Shown piece by piece: positions 25,545 through 35,165 of a stretch of DNA of 64,000 nucleotides. Numbering within the stretch: position 1 is the stretch's first letter; every line of letters begins with the position of its first letter. The position numbers were made by a program, and so were the translations under genes. The notes below the pieces were generated by a model, which had not been told where the DNA came from, made no database searches, and saw only the letters and a program-made list of their open reading frames with translations. Source of the DNA: Oscillospiraceae bacterium (GTDB taxonomy: Bacteria > Bacillota > Clostridia > Oscillospirales > Oscillospiraceae); assembly GCA_020025715.1 (NCBI GenBank), contig JAHHRQ010000002.1, forward strand, positions 1-64,000. The letters are read 5' to 3'.

Positions 25545-25562
25545 CTAACGATGTGCCACTCC
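25533..25562. repeat. Perfect 13-bp inverted repeat
   Basis: GGAGTGGCACATC, TAAC, GATGTGCCACTCC: a perfect hairpin overlapping the apparent start of the permease remnant. On the minus strand it is followed by GGTTTTATAC, only a weak T-tract. It could terminate the polysaccharide operon that ends at 25692, or be a scar of the event that truncated the permease. Confidence 0.7.
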
Positions 25563-25691
25563 ACATAATTCCTTATATTGCCCTACATATAGGACTTTTT
25601 TTGCTGTCCGCATAAACCGTGATAGTTCAAAACGATTTAGGAGCTCTTTTAGAATTATAATTTAATAAATCATGCATGCTGCGCATGTGAA

Positions 25692-26408
25692 TTATTGCAG
25701 TTTAGACTCTTTTGCCTTTTTTAAAAATTCATCAAAATTTGGAAATTCAGGCTCATATGTTTCCAAATATTTTTTTGCTATTTCATAGTTTCCGTTTAGC
25801 TTCAGTTTATCCTCAAAAGCAGGGTTCAGATTTTCCGAATTTGAGAACAAGTAAAAATATTCATGAAGTTTTGAAATATCAGGCTCTGTTCCATAAGCCT
25901 CAATATATTTTTGCACGAAAGTTTTTGCCTCAGTAATCTGTCTTGCTTCTCTTTTCTGTTTATACTCCTCAAGGCTCATAATCCTTCTTGCTGGAACGCC
26001 CGCATAAACAGAATCATGCTCGCACACTCCACTTACTACACTATGCGCGCCAATTATAACATTATCCTCTATAATGCTTCCGCCTAAAATCAAGCTTCCA
26101 GTTCCAATAAAAATATTATTACACAACTTTACAGGCTGCTGATTTCCTAAAATCTCACCATATTTATTTTTAATAACACTCCATGAATAATCATGCGTTA
26201 AAATGGTTGAAGCTACAATATTAACATGGCTACCAATTTCCAACAAGTGAAGATTCAATGTGTCTACCTGACATTTTTCAAGGCAGAAAAAATTAACATC
26301 TTCTCCTATTTTCGCTCCACCTGATCTTAAAAATTGTATAAAAGTGTCCTGATCGCACTGATTCCCATAAATTAGTTTCTTGGCTATTTTCTTTATAAAT
26401 TTCAGCAT
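25692..26408 (-). CDS. Hexapeptide-repeat acyltransferase
   Basis: A 238-residue left-handed beta-helix acyltransferase of the WbbJ/maa type. The hexapeptide pattern runs from about residue 33 (GAKIGEDVNFF) through CNNIFIGTGSLILGGSIIEDNVIIGAHSVV in pieces, with the catalytic-type His in LTHDYSW and the C-terminal VYAGVPARRI motif. A helical tail of about 75 residues follows. Such enzymes O- or N-acetylate sugars from acetyl-CoA in the cytoplasm. It is the last gene of the left polysaccharide module; N-acetylation of the 4-amino sugar made by the PglF/aminotransferase pair is one possible role, but O-acetylation is equally likely. Confidence 0.82.
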   Translation of the reverse strand: MLKFIKKIAKKLIYGNQCDQDTFIQFLRSGGAKIGEDVNFFCLEKCQVDTLNLHLLEIGSHVNIVASTILTHDYSWSVIKNKYGEILGNQQPVKLCNNIFIGTGSLILGGSIIEDNVIIGAHSVVSGVCEHDSVYAGVPARRIMSLEEYKQKREARQITEAKTFVQKYIEAYGTEPDISKLHEYFYLFSNSENLNPAFEDKLKLNGNYEIAKKYLETYEPEFPNFDEFLKKAKESKLQ

Positions 26409-26423
26409 GTTCTACCCCGCTTT

Positions 26424-27530
26424 TCAAACTGCAGCATATCCCTTTTCTAAAATATCAGCTATTCTTTCACATGCATGGCCGTCACCGTAAGGATTGTTGG
26501 CCTTAGCCATAGCAGAATAAGCTTCATCATTTTCAAGAAGCTCCTTAAAATTTCGATAAATTACTTCTTCGTCTGTACCGACTAATTTCAGTGTTCCGGC
26601 TGCAACGCCTTCCGGTCTTTCCGTTGTATCACGCATTACAAGTACAGGCTTTCCGAGAGACGGTGCTTCTTCTTGAATTCCGCCGGAATCGGTGAGGATA
26701 AGATAGGACTTTGCCATAATGTTATGGCAGTCAAAAACTTCAACCGGATCTATGATGTGTATTCTGTCGCATCCGCCAAGCTCATCTTCTGCTGCTTTTC
26801 TTACTACCGGATTCATATGTATAGGATACAGAGCTTTAACATCCGGGTGCTCATCCATAACCCTTCTGATTGCACGGAACATGCTGTGCATATGTTCGCC
26901 CAGATTTTCTCTGCGGTGCGCAGTAATGAAAATCAGGCGGCTGCCCTTGGCCCATTCAAGCTCGGGATGAGTATAGTTGTCACATACTGTGGTCTTTAAG
27001 GCATCGATAACAGTATTACCCGTAACCCATATCTTTTTCGGGTCTCTGCCCTCTCTCAGCAGGTTTTCCTTTGCCCGCTCGGTAGGCGCAAAGTTATACA
27101 TAGAAATTACAGACACAGCCTGTCTGTTAAATTCTTCCGGATAAGGAGAATAGATGTCATAAGTACGAAGACCTGCTTCTACATGGCCCACGGGAATCTG
27201 CTTATAGAAACATGCCAGCGCAGTAACAAAAGTGGTAGAAGTATCACCGTGCACCAGCACCACATCGGGGTTGACTTCCTCAAGAACAGCTTTGATACGG
27301 TTTAAGATATTAGTGGTTATATCAAATAAGGTCTGCTTGTCTTTCATTATCGAAAGGTCATAATCGGGAACAACGTGGAAGGTTTCAAGGACCTGATCCA
27401 GCATTTGTCTATGCTGACCCGTTACACATACAACAGTTTCAATGTTCTTTCTTTTCTTCAGTTCATTGACTAAAGGACACATTTTTATAGCTTCCGGTCT
27501 TGTGCCGAAAACCAGCATAATCTTTTTCAT
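26424..27530 (-). CDS. wecB: UDP-N-acetylglucosamine 2-epimerase (non-hydrolysing)
   Basis: A 368-residue GT-B-fold epimerase that interconverts UDP-GlcNAc and UDP-ManNAc. Motifs include GTRPEAIKMCPLV at the N-terminus, VTGQHRQMLDQ, VHGDTSTTF, HVEAGLRTYD, ITAHRRENLGEH and the C-terminal TDSGGIQEEAPSLGKPVLVMRDTTERPE in pieces. These are the classic WecB/MnaA signatures and differ from the WbpI-type enzyme at 43-44 kb. It supplies ManNAc residues. No dedicated WecC partner is adjacent, but the dehydrogenase at 45 kb could act on related substrates. It overlaps the upstream gene by 4 bases. Confidence 0.92.
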   Translation of the reverse strand: MKKIMLVFGTRPEAIKMCPLVNELKKRKNIETVVCVTGQHRQMLDQVLETFHVVPDYDLSIMKDKQTLFDITTNILNRIKAVLEEVNPDVVLVHGDTSTTFVTALACFYKQIPVGHVEAGLRTYDIYSPYPEEFNRQAVSVISMYNFAPTERAKENLLREGRDPKKIWVTGNTVIDALKTTVCDNYTHPELEWAKGSRLIFITAHRRENLGEHMHSMFRAIRRVMDEHPDVKALYPIHMNPVVRKAAEDELGGCDRIHIIDPVEVFDCHNIMAKSYLILTDSGGIQEEAPSLGKPVLVMRDTTERPEGVAAGTLKLVGTDEEVIYRNFKELLENDEAYSAMAKANNPYGDGHACERIADILEKGYAAV

Positions 27531-28759
27531 TTTCCTGTCACCTGTCTATCTTTATATATTAACAGCATTCCATAATCTGGGTCAACTCCGCTATTTCTTG
27601 CTTTCTGAATAACAGACCATACCCCAGTTTTATGCAAAAAAGACTTAATGCGGATTTTAGGTGTTATGCCGGCATATTTTTCTGCCAGCTTCTCAAAATC
27701 CATGCTGTCTGCATCTATGTAAAATGTATCTCTTTCGGAGCTGAACGGCTGAGATTTGAAGATTGCCGGGTTACATTCCTTAGCCAGCTTATAGCTCAGC
27801 CCTTCATTTCTCACAGTAAACTGAGGCACAATTTCTGCAAAAGCCTTTTTACCTAACTCCGAATTTATCAGCACCATGGAAAATCCCTTATTGTCGCTGT
27901 ATTCCGGATATACTTTTTCAACGCCCCAGAAATCTCCCAGCGTAATATCAGCCCCGCTGGTACCGCCCTTGGCTTTGCAGTCATAGCATGAATGTCTCAG
28001 GCAAACGGAGCAATTGAACATTGCAAAATAAGGGTCCTCAAAATTATAATTGAAAACCTTGTTTTTCCTGTCAATATTCTTTCCACGCTCTTTCCAGCTG
28101 TACATTTTACTGCGGAATCTAACGTCACACAGCTCTGCATGCTCCTTATTCTGCAAATAGTCGACATACTTATCCCATAATTTCTGTGACGGTACACCAT
28201 GGCATATAATATCCACGCACAGCAGATTATCATATTTTTTCTTCAGGAAAAGCCTCAGCCCTTTAACCTGGCACGGTGTTCCTGAGAACAGAACCTGTCT
28301 CCCCTGTTCCAGATATTTTTTTACATCTGTGTATGTATTTTCCGAACTGCTCTGGAAATATTTGGATCCCTGTAATTTGGGAAGATTCTCTGTGCTCTCA
28401 ACAGCTATATGCTTTGCCGCCTTGCAATCCTCTGTAAGAGCTACGCCGAAAACTACGCCCTTTTTCTCAATGACAGCTTCAGCAAGGGAAGTAAATACGC
28501 CGCCTGATGAGCTGTTAAATCTGATATTTTCATTTTTATTAAATGCGCAAAATACATCAGGATCTGCACATGAATCCGGCACGGAACTTTGAAACGGGCA
28601 GACTTTTTCGCATAGACCGCAGTTTATACATTTATTGACATCGACCCGTGGATATAAAAATCCCTCGCTGTCCCTTTCAAACTCTATGCAGTTTTTCGGA
28701 CAGCTTTGTACGCAGGCGCCGCATCCTGAACAAAGCGCCTTATTCGTTACCTGAATCAT
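27527..28759 (-). CDS. Fe-S F420-hydrogenase beta-subunit-like protein
   Basis: A 410-residue protein with two [4Fe-4S] ferredoxin motifs at the N-terminus: Cys10/13/16/20 and Cys44/47/50/54. The FrhB-type domain follows (SSGGVFTSLAEAV, LFSGTPCQVKGLR, DIICHGVPS, and the CVCLRHSCYDCK-like cysteine cluster, then ADITLGDFWGVE). These proteins are flavin/Fe-S redox enzymes named after coenzyme F420 hydrogenase. They are repeatedly found in surface polysaccharide clusters of bacteria that lack F420, usually near pyruvyl-transferase-family genes as here, and their reaction is unknown. It is tightly packed with the wzx-like and wecB genes. Confidence 0.85.
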   Translation of the reverse strand: MIQVTNKALCSGCGACVQSCPKNCIEFERDSEGFLYPRVDVNKCINCGLCEKVCPFQSSVPDSCADPDVFCAFNKNENIRFNSSSGGVFTSLAEAVIEKKGVVFGVALTEDCKAAKHIAVESTENLPKLQGSKYFQSSSENTYTDVKKYLEQGRQVLFSGTPCQVKGLRLFLKKKYDNLLCVDIICHGVPSQKLWDKYVDYLQNKEHAELCDVRFRSKMYSWKERGKNIDRKNKVFNYNFEDPYFAMFNCSVCLRHSCYDCKAKGGTSGADITLGDFWGVEKVYPEYSDNKGFSMVLINSELGKKAFAEIVPQFTVRNEGLSYKLAKECNPAIFKSQPFSSERDTFYIDADSMDFEKLAEKYAGITPKIRIKSFLHKTGVWSVIQKARNSGVDPDYGMLLIYKDRQVTGK

Positions 28760-28782
28760 AATAAGCTCCTTCTAAGAAAGTA

Positions 28783-30255
28783 CTAATTTTCAGTCTTTCT
28801 TTTATTCATAATACCCTGTATTTTTTCAGTAATATTGAAGAACTTATTGCATCCCCAATATATGATGCACAGCATAGCTGCAAACATCACTATTTTCAAA
28901 ATCAAATTATCAAAGAATACTGCTGCCAGTAAATAAACTATAAAGCAGGCCCAGATTATAACAATATTCTTGTTTACAAAGTATTTCTTGTCAACTATCT
29001 TCTTCTTTATGTAGAACGGTATAAATATAACTGTTGTAATAAAGTAGGCAAAAAGGTATGCAATAGAAATTCCAATTGCTCCCCATCGCTTCAAAAACAG
29101 AATACTGCATATAAAGCAGATGCCCCACAACAGATTGCTAAAAAAGCCAAACCACATGTAGCTGTATTTAATCAGATTTCGTGCTATGCCTTCCTTAAAT
29201 GATAGCAGGCCACATATGGCACAAATGATTATAATTGACACATTCAGGCTTGTATAATCGTATGTCTTACCGTAAAATGCGGTAATCAAGCCGGAAATCA
29301 ACGTTACACCAGAGGAAAGGGTCAGGACGATAAACCATGACATGAGTATGTTAACATCTTCCATGGTTTCGTCGTCATTTGCAATTATGAAAGGCAGGAT
29401 AACATTTCCTATTGCTGCGGGCAGCAGAGAAATCGCAGAGCGCCACTGGTTAGCGGCATTAAAAACACCCATATTATAGTATCCGCCCGGGTCATTTATT
29501 ACAATTGTATTGCCAAGCCATGTAATAGGCATAACTACCACATTCATTAGCATTGCAGGCAGTGCAAACCTGAAAAGGAGTTTATATTCTGACAGACATT
29601 TCCTTAATTTAATCACTATTTCATTTTCTTCGCAAAGTTTTTTAATTCTCTTGAATGCAATCAGAAATGAAATCAAACCTGCAATGCCGTATCCTAAAAC
29701 CAGACCGTTTACGCCGAACAACAGCGTTGATATTACGAAGATAGGAAGTGAGACCAGGCCTTCTATAATTGAAATTCTTGCAATAGACTTAAAATCTTCA
29801 AAACCTGCCAGAATACTGTTTTGTATAGTATTAAGGGTGTAAACCACCAACATAAGAGTGGAAATCTTCAATCCGGTAGACAGTGCAGGATTATTAAGAG
29901 TGTTCTTTGCCAGCCAGTCACTTCCCATAAACAGCCCCAACGAAAAAAGCAGGGATGAGAACAGTGCAAAGCAGAATGTCATTGAAATGACATTTGAACA
30001 TCTGTTCTTCTCGTTTTCTTTAAATTCTACAATAAATCTGGTTGCCATCGTTCCAAGACCCATTGCCGCGAAAGTAGAGAACATACCGACAGTGTTGTTT
30101 ACCATTCCGAACTCACCGTTGCGGTCAGCACCCAGAATACGTGCTGTTAATATGGAAGCTATCATAACAAGAACTTTGCTTCCTATTGATCCGAACACAT
30201 TCCAGAATAAGCCTAATTTAAGTTTTGCAGTTTTACTTTTAGTTAATTCACTCAT
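28783..30255 (-). CDS. Polysaccharide flippase (Wzx/MATE-like), module 2
   Basis: A 490-residue protein with about 12-14 hydrophobic segments. The N-terminal GLFWNVFGSIGSKVLVMIAS and ILTARILGADRNGEFGMVNN regions (in pieces) are typical of oligosaccharide flippases that move undecaprenyl-linked repeat units across the membrane. Its ATG overlaps the stop of the pyruvyl-transferase-like gene in a TAATG junction. Base composition is visibly A+T rich compared with the right module. A second flippase exists at 47-48.7 kb. Confidence 0.88.
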   Translation of the reverse strand: MSELTKSKTAKLKLGLFWNVFGSIGSKVLVMIASILTARILGADRNGEFGMVNNTVGMFSTFAAMGLGTMATRFIVEFKENEKNRCSNVISMTFCFALFSSLLFSLGLFMGSDWLAKNTLNNPALSTGLKISTLMLVVYTLNTIQNSILAGFEDFKSIARISIIEGLVSLPIFVISTLLFGVNGLVLGYGIAGLISFLIAFKRIKKLCEENEIVIKLRKCLSEYKLLFRFALPAMLMNVVVMPITWLGNTIVINDPGGYYNMGVFNAANQWRSAISLLPAAIGNVILPFIIANDDETMEDVNILMSWFIVLTLSSGVTLISGLITAFYGKTYDYTSLNVSIIIICAICGLLSFKEGIARNLIKYSYMWFGFFSNLLWGICFICSILFLKRWGAIGISIAYLFAYFITTVIFIPFYIKKKIVDKKYFVNKNIVIIWACFIVYLLAAVFFDNLILKIVMFAAMLCIIYWGCNKFFNITEKIQGIMNKRKTEN

Positions 30256-31463
30256 TATTTGTCTTCCTTATGCTTAGAGAAATATTCTGCATAATGCTCT
30301 GTCACTTTTGATCTGCAGTCAGATATAAGTGCTTTTACAGCATCGCTTTCATTAAGCATTTTTTCAATCTTATCCGGCAGTTCACTTTCTATATTTTTAA
30401 GATCTATGCACCAGTCACGGCTGCCGTATACAAAATCAGACATTCCGAGTGCCTTGCTGCTATAAGCTAAGAATATGGCGGGTGTGCCGACAGTGATTGC
30501 ATTTACTGCACAATGCATTCTTGCAGCGGCTACAACAGCGCACTGCTTAAGATAGTTCTTTGCATCTATAAAAGACTCCGGATGTACAAGAACGGATCCT
30601 GCCTTAACATCTTCGGGCAGCTTTTCATAGAGCTTTTCAAGAAATATTTCATCGTTGTCCTGTTCCTCATAGGGGTTTAAAACATGAGGAATAAGCATTA
30701 AGGGCTTATTATTTTTTCTGCTGATATTTGCAAGCAAATCAGCTAATTTCAGGAAAACGGATTCATTAACGCCGCCGTAAAGCTCATATATAGATAAGCC
30801 GCTTAAATTGATGCCTATATATTTCTTCTCAAAAGTCTTGCCTTCGCTCTGATCCTTTACCAGATATGCCGGGTCAGGCAGGAGGGCAACATTGTCCGCA
30901 ACATCCAGCGTTTTCAGATAGTCAACCGAAGTCTGCTCTCTGCATATTATTCCGCTGACCTTTTTGAAATGTCTCCTGTAATATTCAAGAGCCTTGTCAT
31001 AGCTACCGAAAGGACCAATGGATGCGCCATAAATGAAAAGCTTCTTTCCTTTTTTTAAAGCCTTTTCTCCGAATTCTACCAGATAGTTAACGTATCTGTA
31101 TCTCTTTTGATTTCTGGTATATGCAGGGATAGTGTATATATCGCCGCCGACGGAGAAAATAATGTCAGAGTTGCTGATTATATGCTCAAATTCTGCATTA
31201 AAAAATGGAACAGCCTGTATTTTTAAAATATCTATTGCCTTTGAGACGCACTTTGTGAAGAATGTAGATTTAGTATCTATATTCTCTATGTTTATTCCGA
31301 TTTCGTCTGTTATACTTTTGTCGTAATCGTAATTTCTGGAATAATAGGTTATCTGGCAGTCTTCACCGTACATTTTTCTTATAAAATAAACGGTTCCTCT
31401 TACAATAGCTTCGCATCCGTAATTAAAAAGGCCGCCGATACCGTATATGGCTATTCTATACAT
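30255..31463 (-). CDS. Polysaccharide pyruvyl transferase family protein
   Basis: A 402-residue protein of the PS_pyruv_trans family (CsaB/WcaK-like, GT-B-like fold). The N-terminus has IYGIGGLFNYGCEAIVRG; further motifs are SVGGDIYT, FIYGASIGPFG, and the C-terminal RMHCAVNAITVGTPAIFLAYS segment that carries the conserved RxH nucleotide/PEP-binding region. Characterised members add pyruvate ketals from phosphoenolpyruvate to sugars; some act as glycosyltransferase-like enzymes. It is adjacent to the flippase and one gene from the Fe-S FrhB-like protein, a recurrent gene pairing. Confidence 0.85.
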   Translation of the reverse strand: MYRIAIYGIGGLFNYGCEAIVRGTVYFIRKMYGEDCQITYYSRNYDYDKSITDEIGINIENIDTKSTFFTKCVSKAIDILKIQAVPFFNAEFEHIISNSDIIFSVGGDIYTIPAYTRNQKRYRYVNYLVEFGEKALKKGKKLFIYGASIGPFGSYDKALEYYRRHFKKVSGIICREQTSVDYLKTLDVADNVALLPDPAYLVKDQSEGKTFEKKYIGINLSGLSIYELYGGVNESVFLKLADLLANISRKNNKPLMLIPHVLNPYEEQDNDEIFLEKLYEKLPEDVKAGSVLVHPESFIDAKNYLKQCAVVAAARMHCAVNAITVGTPAIFLAYSSKALGMSDFVYGSRDWCIDLKNIESELPDKIEKMLNESDAVKALISDCRSKVTEHYAEYFSKHKEDK

Positions 31464-31492
31464 ATCTTTCCTCCATGTCGAAAAGCAAACAG

Positions 31493-32593
31493 TTATTTAT
31501 CCACTGCCAGTTCATCTATAATTTTTTTAATGCTTGCCCGGCAGTCAGCAGCATTATAAAATTTGAAAGCATTTGAAGAATAAGCCTTGTAGTTATTCTT
31601 TATATTGCTGATTGCTTGTACTATATTGTCTACGTCTTTAAAGTCAACGCACTCGCCTGCTCCGTATGCACCAACTGTTTCCGTAAGTCCCAAATTTAAT
31701 GAAGTAATCATAGGGATTTTAAAGGCGGAATACTCATAAATTTTATTGGGAGCGCAGAACTGATTATTTAAGTTGGAGTCATCATAGATAGCAATTCCTA
31801 TGTATGCAAGCTTTGTAATGTTGAGGTGCTCAGGTGCAGGAATATAGCCTAAAAACAGAGTATTAGAATAACACTCCCTGATTTTGCTCTCCACCACCGC
31901 ATCTGCTTTTCCCATAACAGCAAGCACTAGCTCCGGATCATTTATCTTTTTAAGTGCCAGAGCCACATTATCAATAGGTCTGTCAGGCTGAACTAGTCCC
32001 TGATAAAGGACAAACTTTTTGCCGCTGTACATTTTGAGTAAAGCGTCAACCTCAGGCTTTTCGGGTTTTGCGGTATTTTCTATCATATAAGGTTTATTGG
32101 GTATTACATGGGGAATTGAAGGAAGTGAATATCTGTCCTTCATAATTACAGCTCTGTGCTTTTCACAGCAGATAACCTGTTCTGCATAGGGAATTATACT
32201 TTTTACCAGTTTGTCATACATTGAGCCAGGTTCATACAATTCCAGCACCGTCAGCACAAATCTATGATTGCGGACGCACTTGCCCAGAGTCATTGCAGAC
32301 TCGCAGTTGCCGTACCAGACTATAGTATCCTCGGGTAAGGTGGACAGCACCTTTTTTGCCTCAGCCGTGTAGGTAAAGAAGTTCAGATAGCTGTGAAAAT
32401 TATCATTATTTTCCTTATCGGAGTCAAATGTATAGTTTTCTATATTTCTCTCCTCTAAGAGTTTATCAATATATGGTGAATTTTTTCCGTGATACACAAC
32501 CAACTCGACACCCAAATCTTTTAAAAACAAAACCTGTGCCAAGCAAGGCGGGTAGCATTGCAACCCTTTTTTAAGTATATATGCAATTTTCAT
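31493..32593 (-). CDS. Glycosyltransferase, GT4-like
   Basis: A 366-residue predicted GT-B glycosyltransferase. It has the N-terminal Rossmann start (MKIAYILKKGLQ), a PNKPYM hinge region, VLYQGLVQPDRPIDN at the start of the C-terminal nucleotide-binding domain, and NKIYEYSAFKIPMITSLN, the family's acceptor/donor loop. No membrane segments. The donor and linkage cannot be read from sequence. It is in the left module, 40 bases after the polymerase gene. Confidence 0.8.
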   Translation of the reverse strand: MKIAYILKKGLQCYPPCLAQVLFLKDLGVELVVYHGKNSPYIDKLLEERNIENYTFDSDKENNDNFHSYLNFFTYTAEAKKVLSTLPEDTIVWYGNCESAMTLGKCVRNHRFVLTVLELYEPGSMYDKLVKSIIPYAEQVICCEKHRAVIMKDRYSLPSIPHVIPNKPYMIENTAKPEKPEVDALLKMYSGKKFVLYQGLVQPDRPIDNVALALKKINDPELVLAVMGKADAVVESKIRECYSNTLFLGYIPAPEHLNITKLAYIGIAIYDDSNLNNQFCAPNKIYEYSAFKIPMITSLNLGLTETVGAYGAGECVDFKDVDNIVQAISNIKNNYKAYSSNAFKFYNAADCRASIKKIIDELAVDK

Positions 32594-32633
32594 CTATAAC
32601 TCCCTATAAACTTAATGTTGAGATATAAATTTT

Positions 32634-33899
32634 TTAATAAGATCCTGATTTAATTTTTAAAAAAGCGTTCTTGTCAAATTCGATTAAATTTACAGCTACA
32701 CTCATAAACAGGAATAGTACATACATCTGCTGAGGCAAATGGAAGGGATTTCCGGCTAAAGCATAAGCTAAAATAACCAAAATTATATAAATCGCAATAT
32801 GCAAATTCATCGTCTCTTCAATCATGTTGTTTTTAAACGCTTTTGTTGCGAATTTAATGCCCTTTATCAAAACGCTTATAACAGCAGGTATATACAGCAT
32901 AAAACCTAATATACCGATTTCCGCCAACAGCTGAAAATATGAATTATGAGCACCTGCGAAATCGTATTGTAACTCTCTGATACCGGAATTATTGAAATAA
33001 ACGTCATAACTATTTATTCCTTTTCCGAATACTGGGCTTTCCTTAAACATGTCTAGGGCTAAATTCCAAAATTTTTCTCTCCCGGAAAGTTCAATACCAC
33101 CCTCACCTTTTGTTAAAACCTGACTCACAATCATAACGATACTATCCAACATCATAACCGCCACGAAAGTAAAAAGCACCAATGCAATCGCTTTAATAGG
33201 TGTAAGCTTTTTTATGCTATTATACAACCAGAAAAAGCCCATCAGTGCTGCAACAATAAGCATTAAGCTTCTTTTACCAGTTAAAATCAAGGCAAAGAAT
33301 AAAATAGCAAAATATATAAAATCAGTTATTCTATTTTTATCTTTATAATATGCCTGAATAAAACATATTACGCATCCAATAGACAGTATAAAACCTGCTT
33401 GGCTCACTTCATAAAAAAGTCCTGAGTACTGGTGGCACACAACTCCCAGATTATACAAAATATCATACTGATTTGAATAATAAAACCATATTCTTGCAAA
33501 AGGATAAAATAAAGAAGGCAGAAAAGCCTGTACAAAAACGCTAAATGCTAATATCAGCGATATGACTTTATAAATTTTTATTATTTTCTCTATTTCGTCT
33601 GTATCTATTTTTCTGCACATTACCAAAATGCATGCAAGAAAAATCACGAAATAAAATAATGATCTTGGAAGATTGAGGATGCTGTTTAAGCACAAAAACA
33701 GGATTAACAACATCCATAACGGTGAGTATTTATTAATTCTATTAAATTTCACACTATTAGCATAGTTTCCCAGGATTCCTATGAACAGTACAATTCCTGA
33801 TAATAAAATGCAAGCTTTATAACCGGCAAATATTCCTGTGTATGAAATCGTAATCATAATTATAAATAAACTCAAAAATTTATTTATGTTTATTTTCAT
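32634..33899 (-). CDS. O-antigen/capsule polymerase (Wzy-like), module 2
   Basis: A 421-residue, highly hydrophobic protein with about 10-12 membrane helices. A periplasmic-type loop and the AGAHNSYFQLLAEIGILGF motif near residue 315 are characteristic of the Wzy/ligase (Wzy_C) superfamily. The role would be block polymerisation of lipid-linked repeat units. The gene is strongly A+T rich, as Wzy genes often are. A second polymerase candidate is at 45.8-47.1 kb. Confidence 0.82.
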   Translation of the reverse strand: MKININKFLSLFIIMITISYTGIFAGYKACILLSGIVLFIGILGNYANSVKFNRINKYSPLWMLLILFLCLNSILNLPRSLFYFVIFLACILVMCRKIDTDEIEKIIKIYKVISLILAFSVFVQAFLPSLFYPFARIWFYYSNQYDILYNLGVVCHQYSGLFYEVSQAGFILSIGCVICFIQAYYKDKNRITDFIYFAILFFALILTGKRSLMLIVAALMGFFWLYNSIKKLTPIKAIALVLFTFVAVMMLDSIVMIVSQVLTKGEGGIELSGREKFWNLALDMFKESPVFGKGINSYDVYFNNSGIRELQYDFAGAHNSYFQLLAEIGILGFMLYIPAVISVLIKGIKFATKAFKNNMIEETMNLHIAIYIILVILAYALAGNPFHLPQQMYVLFLFMSVAVNLIEFDKNAFLKIKSGSY

Positions 33900-33960
33900 A
33901 AATCCGCGTTTTCCTCCTCAACCAAACCTTCTGCATAACGAAAAATCATACAAAACAATA

Positions 33961-35025
33961 TCAGCTAATCAGCTCCCTGTATTTACCGATCGTTTTTTGT
34001 GCGATATCATCCCAATTAAAGCAATCATCAATTATCCTTATAGCATTATCGCCTTTTTTCTTCCATAAGTCCCTGTTCTCTACTGACTGTATAATTACTT
34101 GAGAAAGGCTTTGAGCTTCAGTTGCAGATACCCATCCGGCATCGTAATCAGAAACGAATTGGCCCAGAGCCGTGCCTTCAGTTATAAGGCAAGGCATTCC
34201 ATAACTGAGTGCCTCAAGCAATCCCATTGGCATTCCTTCGTGTCTTGAGGTCTGGATAAATATGTCAGCATCTAACATTTTCTTTTCTTTTTCCAAACCG
34301 GAAATTTCATGGTGAAGTGTAATCAGCTCGCCTAGATTTTTTTCGTCAATCATGGCCTGTACTGCCATTCTTCGCTCATCGCCCGGGCCGTATATATCCA
34401 CGCTGCAGTTATGCTCTTTCATGTAATCTTCAATACTCTTTACAGCATCAATGAGAATATCAAGCCCTTTAACACGCCATTCCAGACGCCCTATAAAAAT
34501 AAACTTTACCTTGTCCTTATTAAACTCTGTTTTTCTTTGAACAGGCTTCGATACTCCGTTTGTGCATACAAACTTGTGTTTTCCGAATTTGGTATTCTCC
34601 ATCTCAATTTCAGATAAGCACTGAACCGCTTTTGCGCTGTTAATAAAGTGATTGAAAATAAGGAAGTTGGCAACAAGCTTCTTCAAATATTTTTTCTGCT
34701 GAGCTTCTTTTCTTAATTCACCATGAGGTACAATTATGAAAGGAATGGAATGTTTTTTCAAATTCCGTGCAATAGGTATGTAATCAATACGGTAACATTC
34801 ATTAAAGACAACCAGATCGGGTTTATTAAAAGGTTCAGGTAGCTCGCCTATTTTAAAAGGTTTTTTATATTCAAGCTGATTATCTAAACTTGAAATTTTC
34901 TCATTTGAAATATTTACAAAACCTACTTTAATGTATTTGCTCTGAGCCTTTATGTGAGCTGCTACCGCAACGGACACACCGTCAAAGCAATCATTTTCTA
35001 TTGCCGCAAAATGTAATATTACCAT
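33961..35025 (-). CDS. Glycosyltransferase family 4 protein
   Basis: A 354-residue GT-B glycosyltransferase. The C-terminal domain is typical of GT4: KVKFIFIGRLEWRVKGLDIL, DIYGPGDER, and the donor-binding EGMPMGLLEALSYGMPCLIT segment with the E-x7-E pair. The N-terminal half carries VPHGELR. It probably adds one sugar to the lipid-linked repeat of module 2. Donor unknown. Confidence 0.87.
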   Translation of the reverse strand: MVILHFAAIENDCFDGVSVAVAAHIKAQSKYIKVGFVNISNEKISSLDNQLEYKKPFKIGELPEPFNKPDLVVFNECYRIDYIPIARNLKKHSIPFIIVPHGELRKEAQQKKYLKKLVANFLIFNHFINSAKAVQCLSEIEMENTKFGKHKFVCTNGVSKPVQRKTEFNKDKVKFIFIGRLEWRVKGLDILIDAVKSIEDYMKEHNCSVDIYGPGDERRMAVQAMIDEKNLGELITLHHEISGLEKEKKMLDADIFIQTSRHEGMPMGLLEALSYGMPCLITEGTALGQFVSDYDAGWVSATEAQSLSQVIIQSVENRDLWKKKGDNAIRIIDDCFNWDDIAQKTIGKYRELIS

Positions 35026-35165
35026 GTTTTTCTCGCTTTCTTTATCTGCAAAGAACTTTAATCAATTTTAGAGCTTTAATGCATCTATATAAAGAAATTT
35101 ACAGACAGAGGATTTTAATGCTTAAAAATATAAAAATCTATCCAATAGCTGTTTAAAGCACTCTG

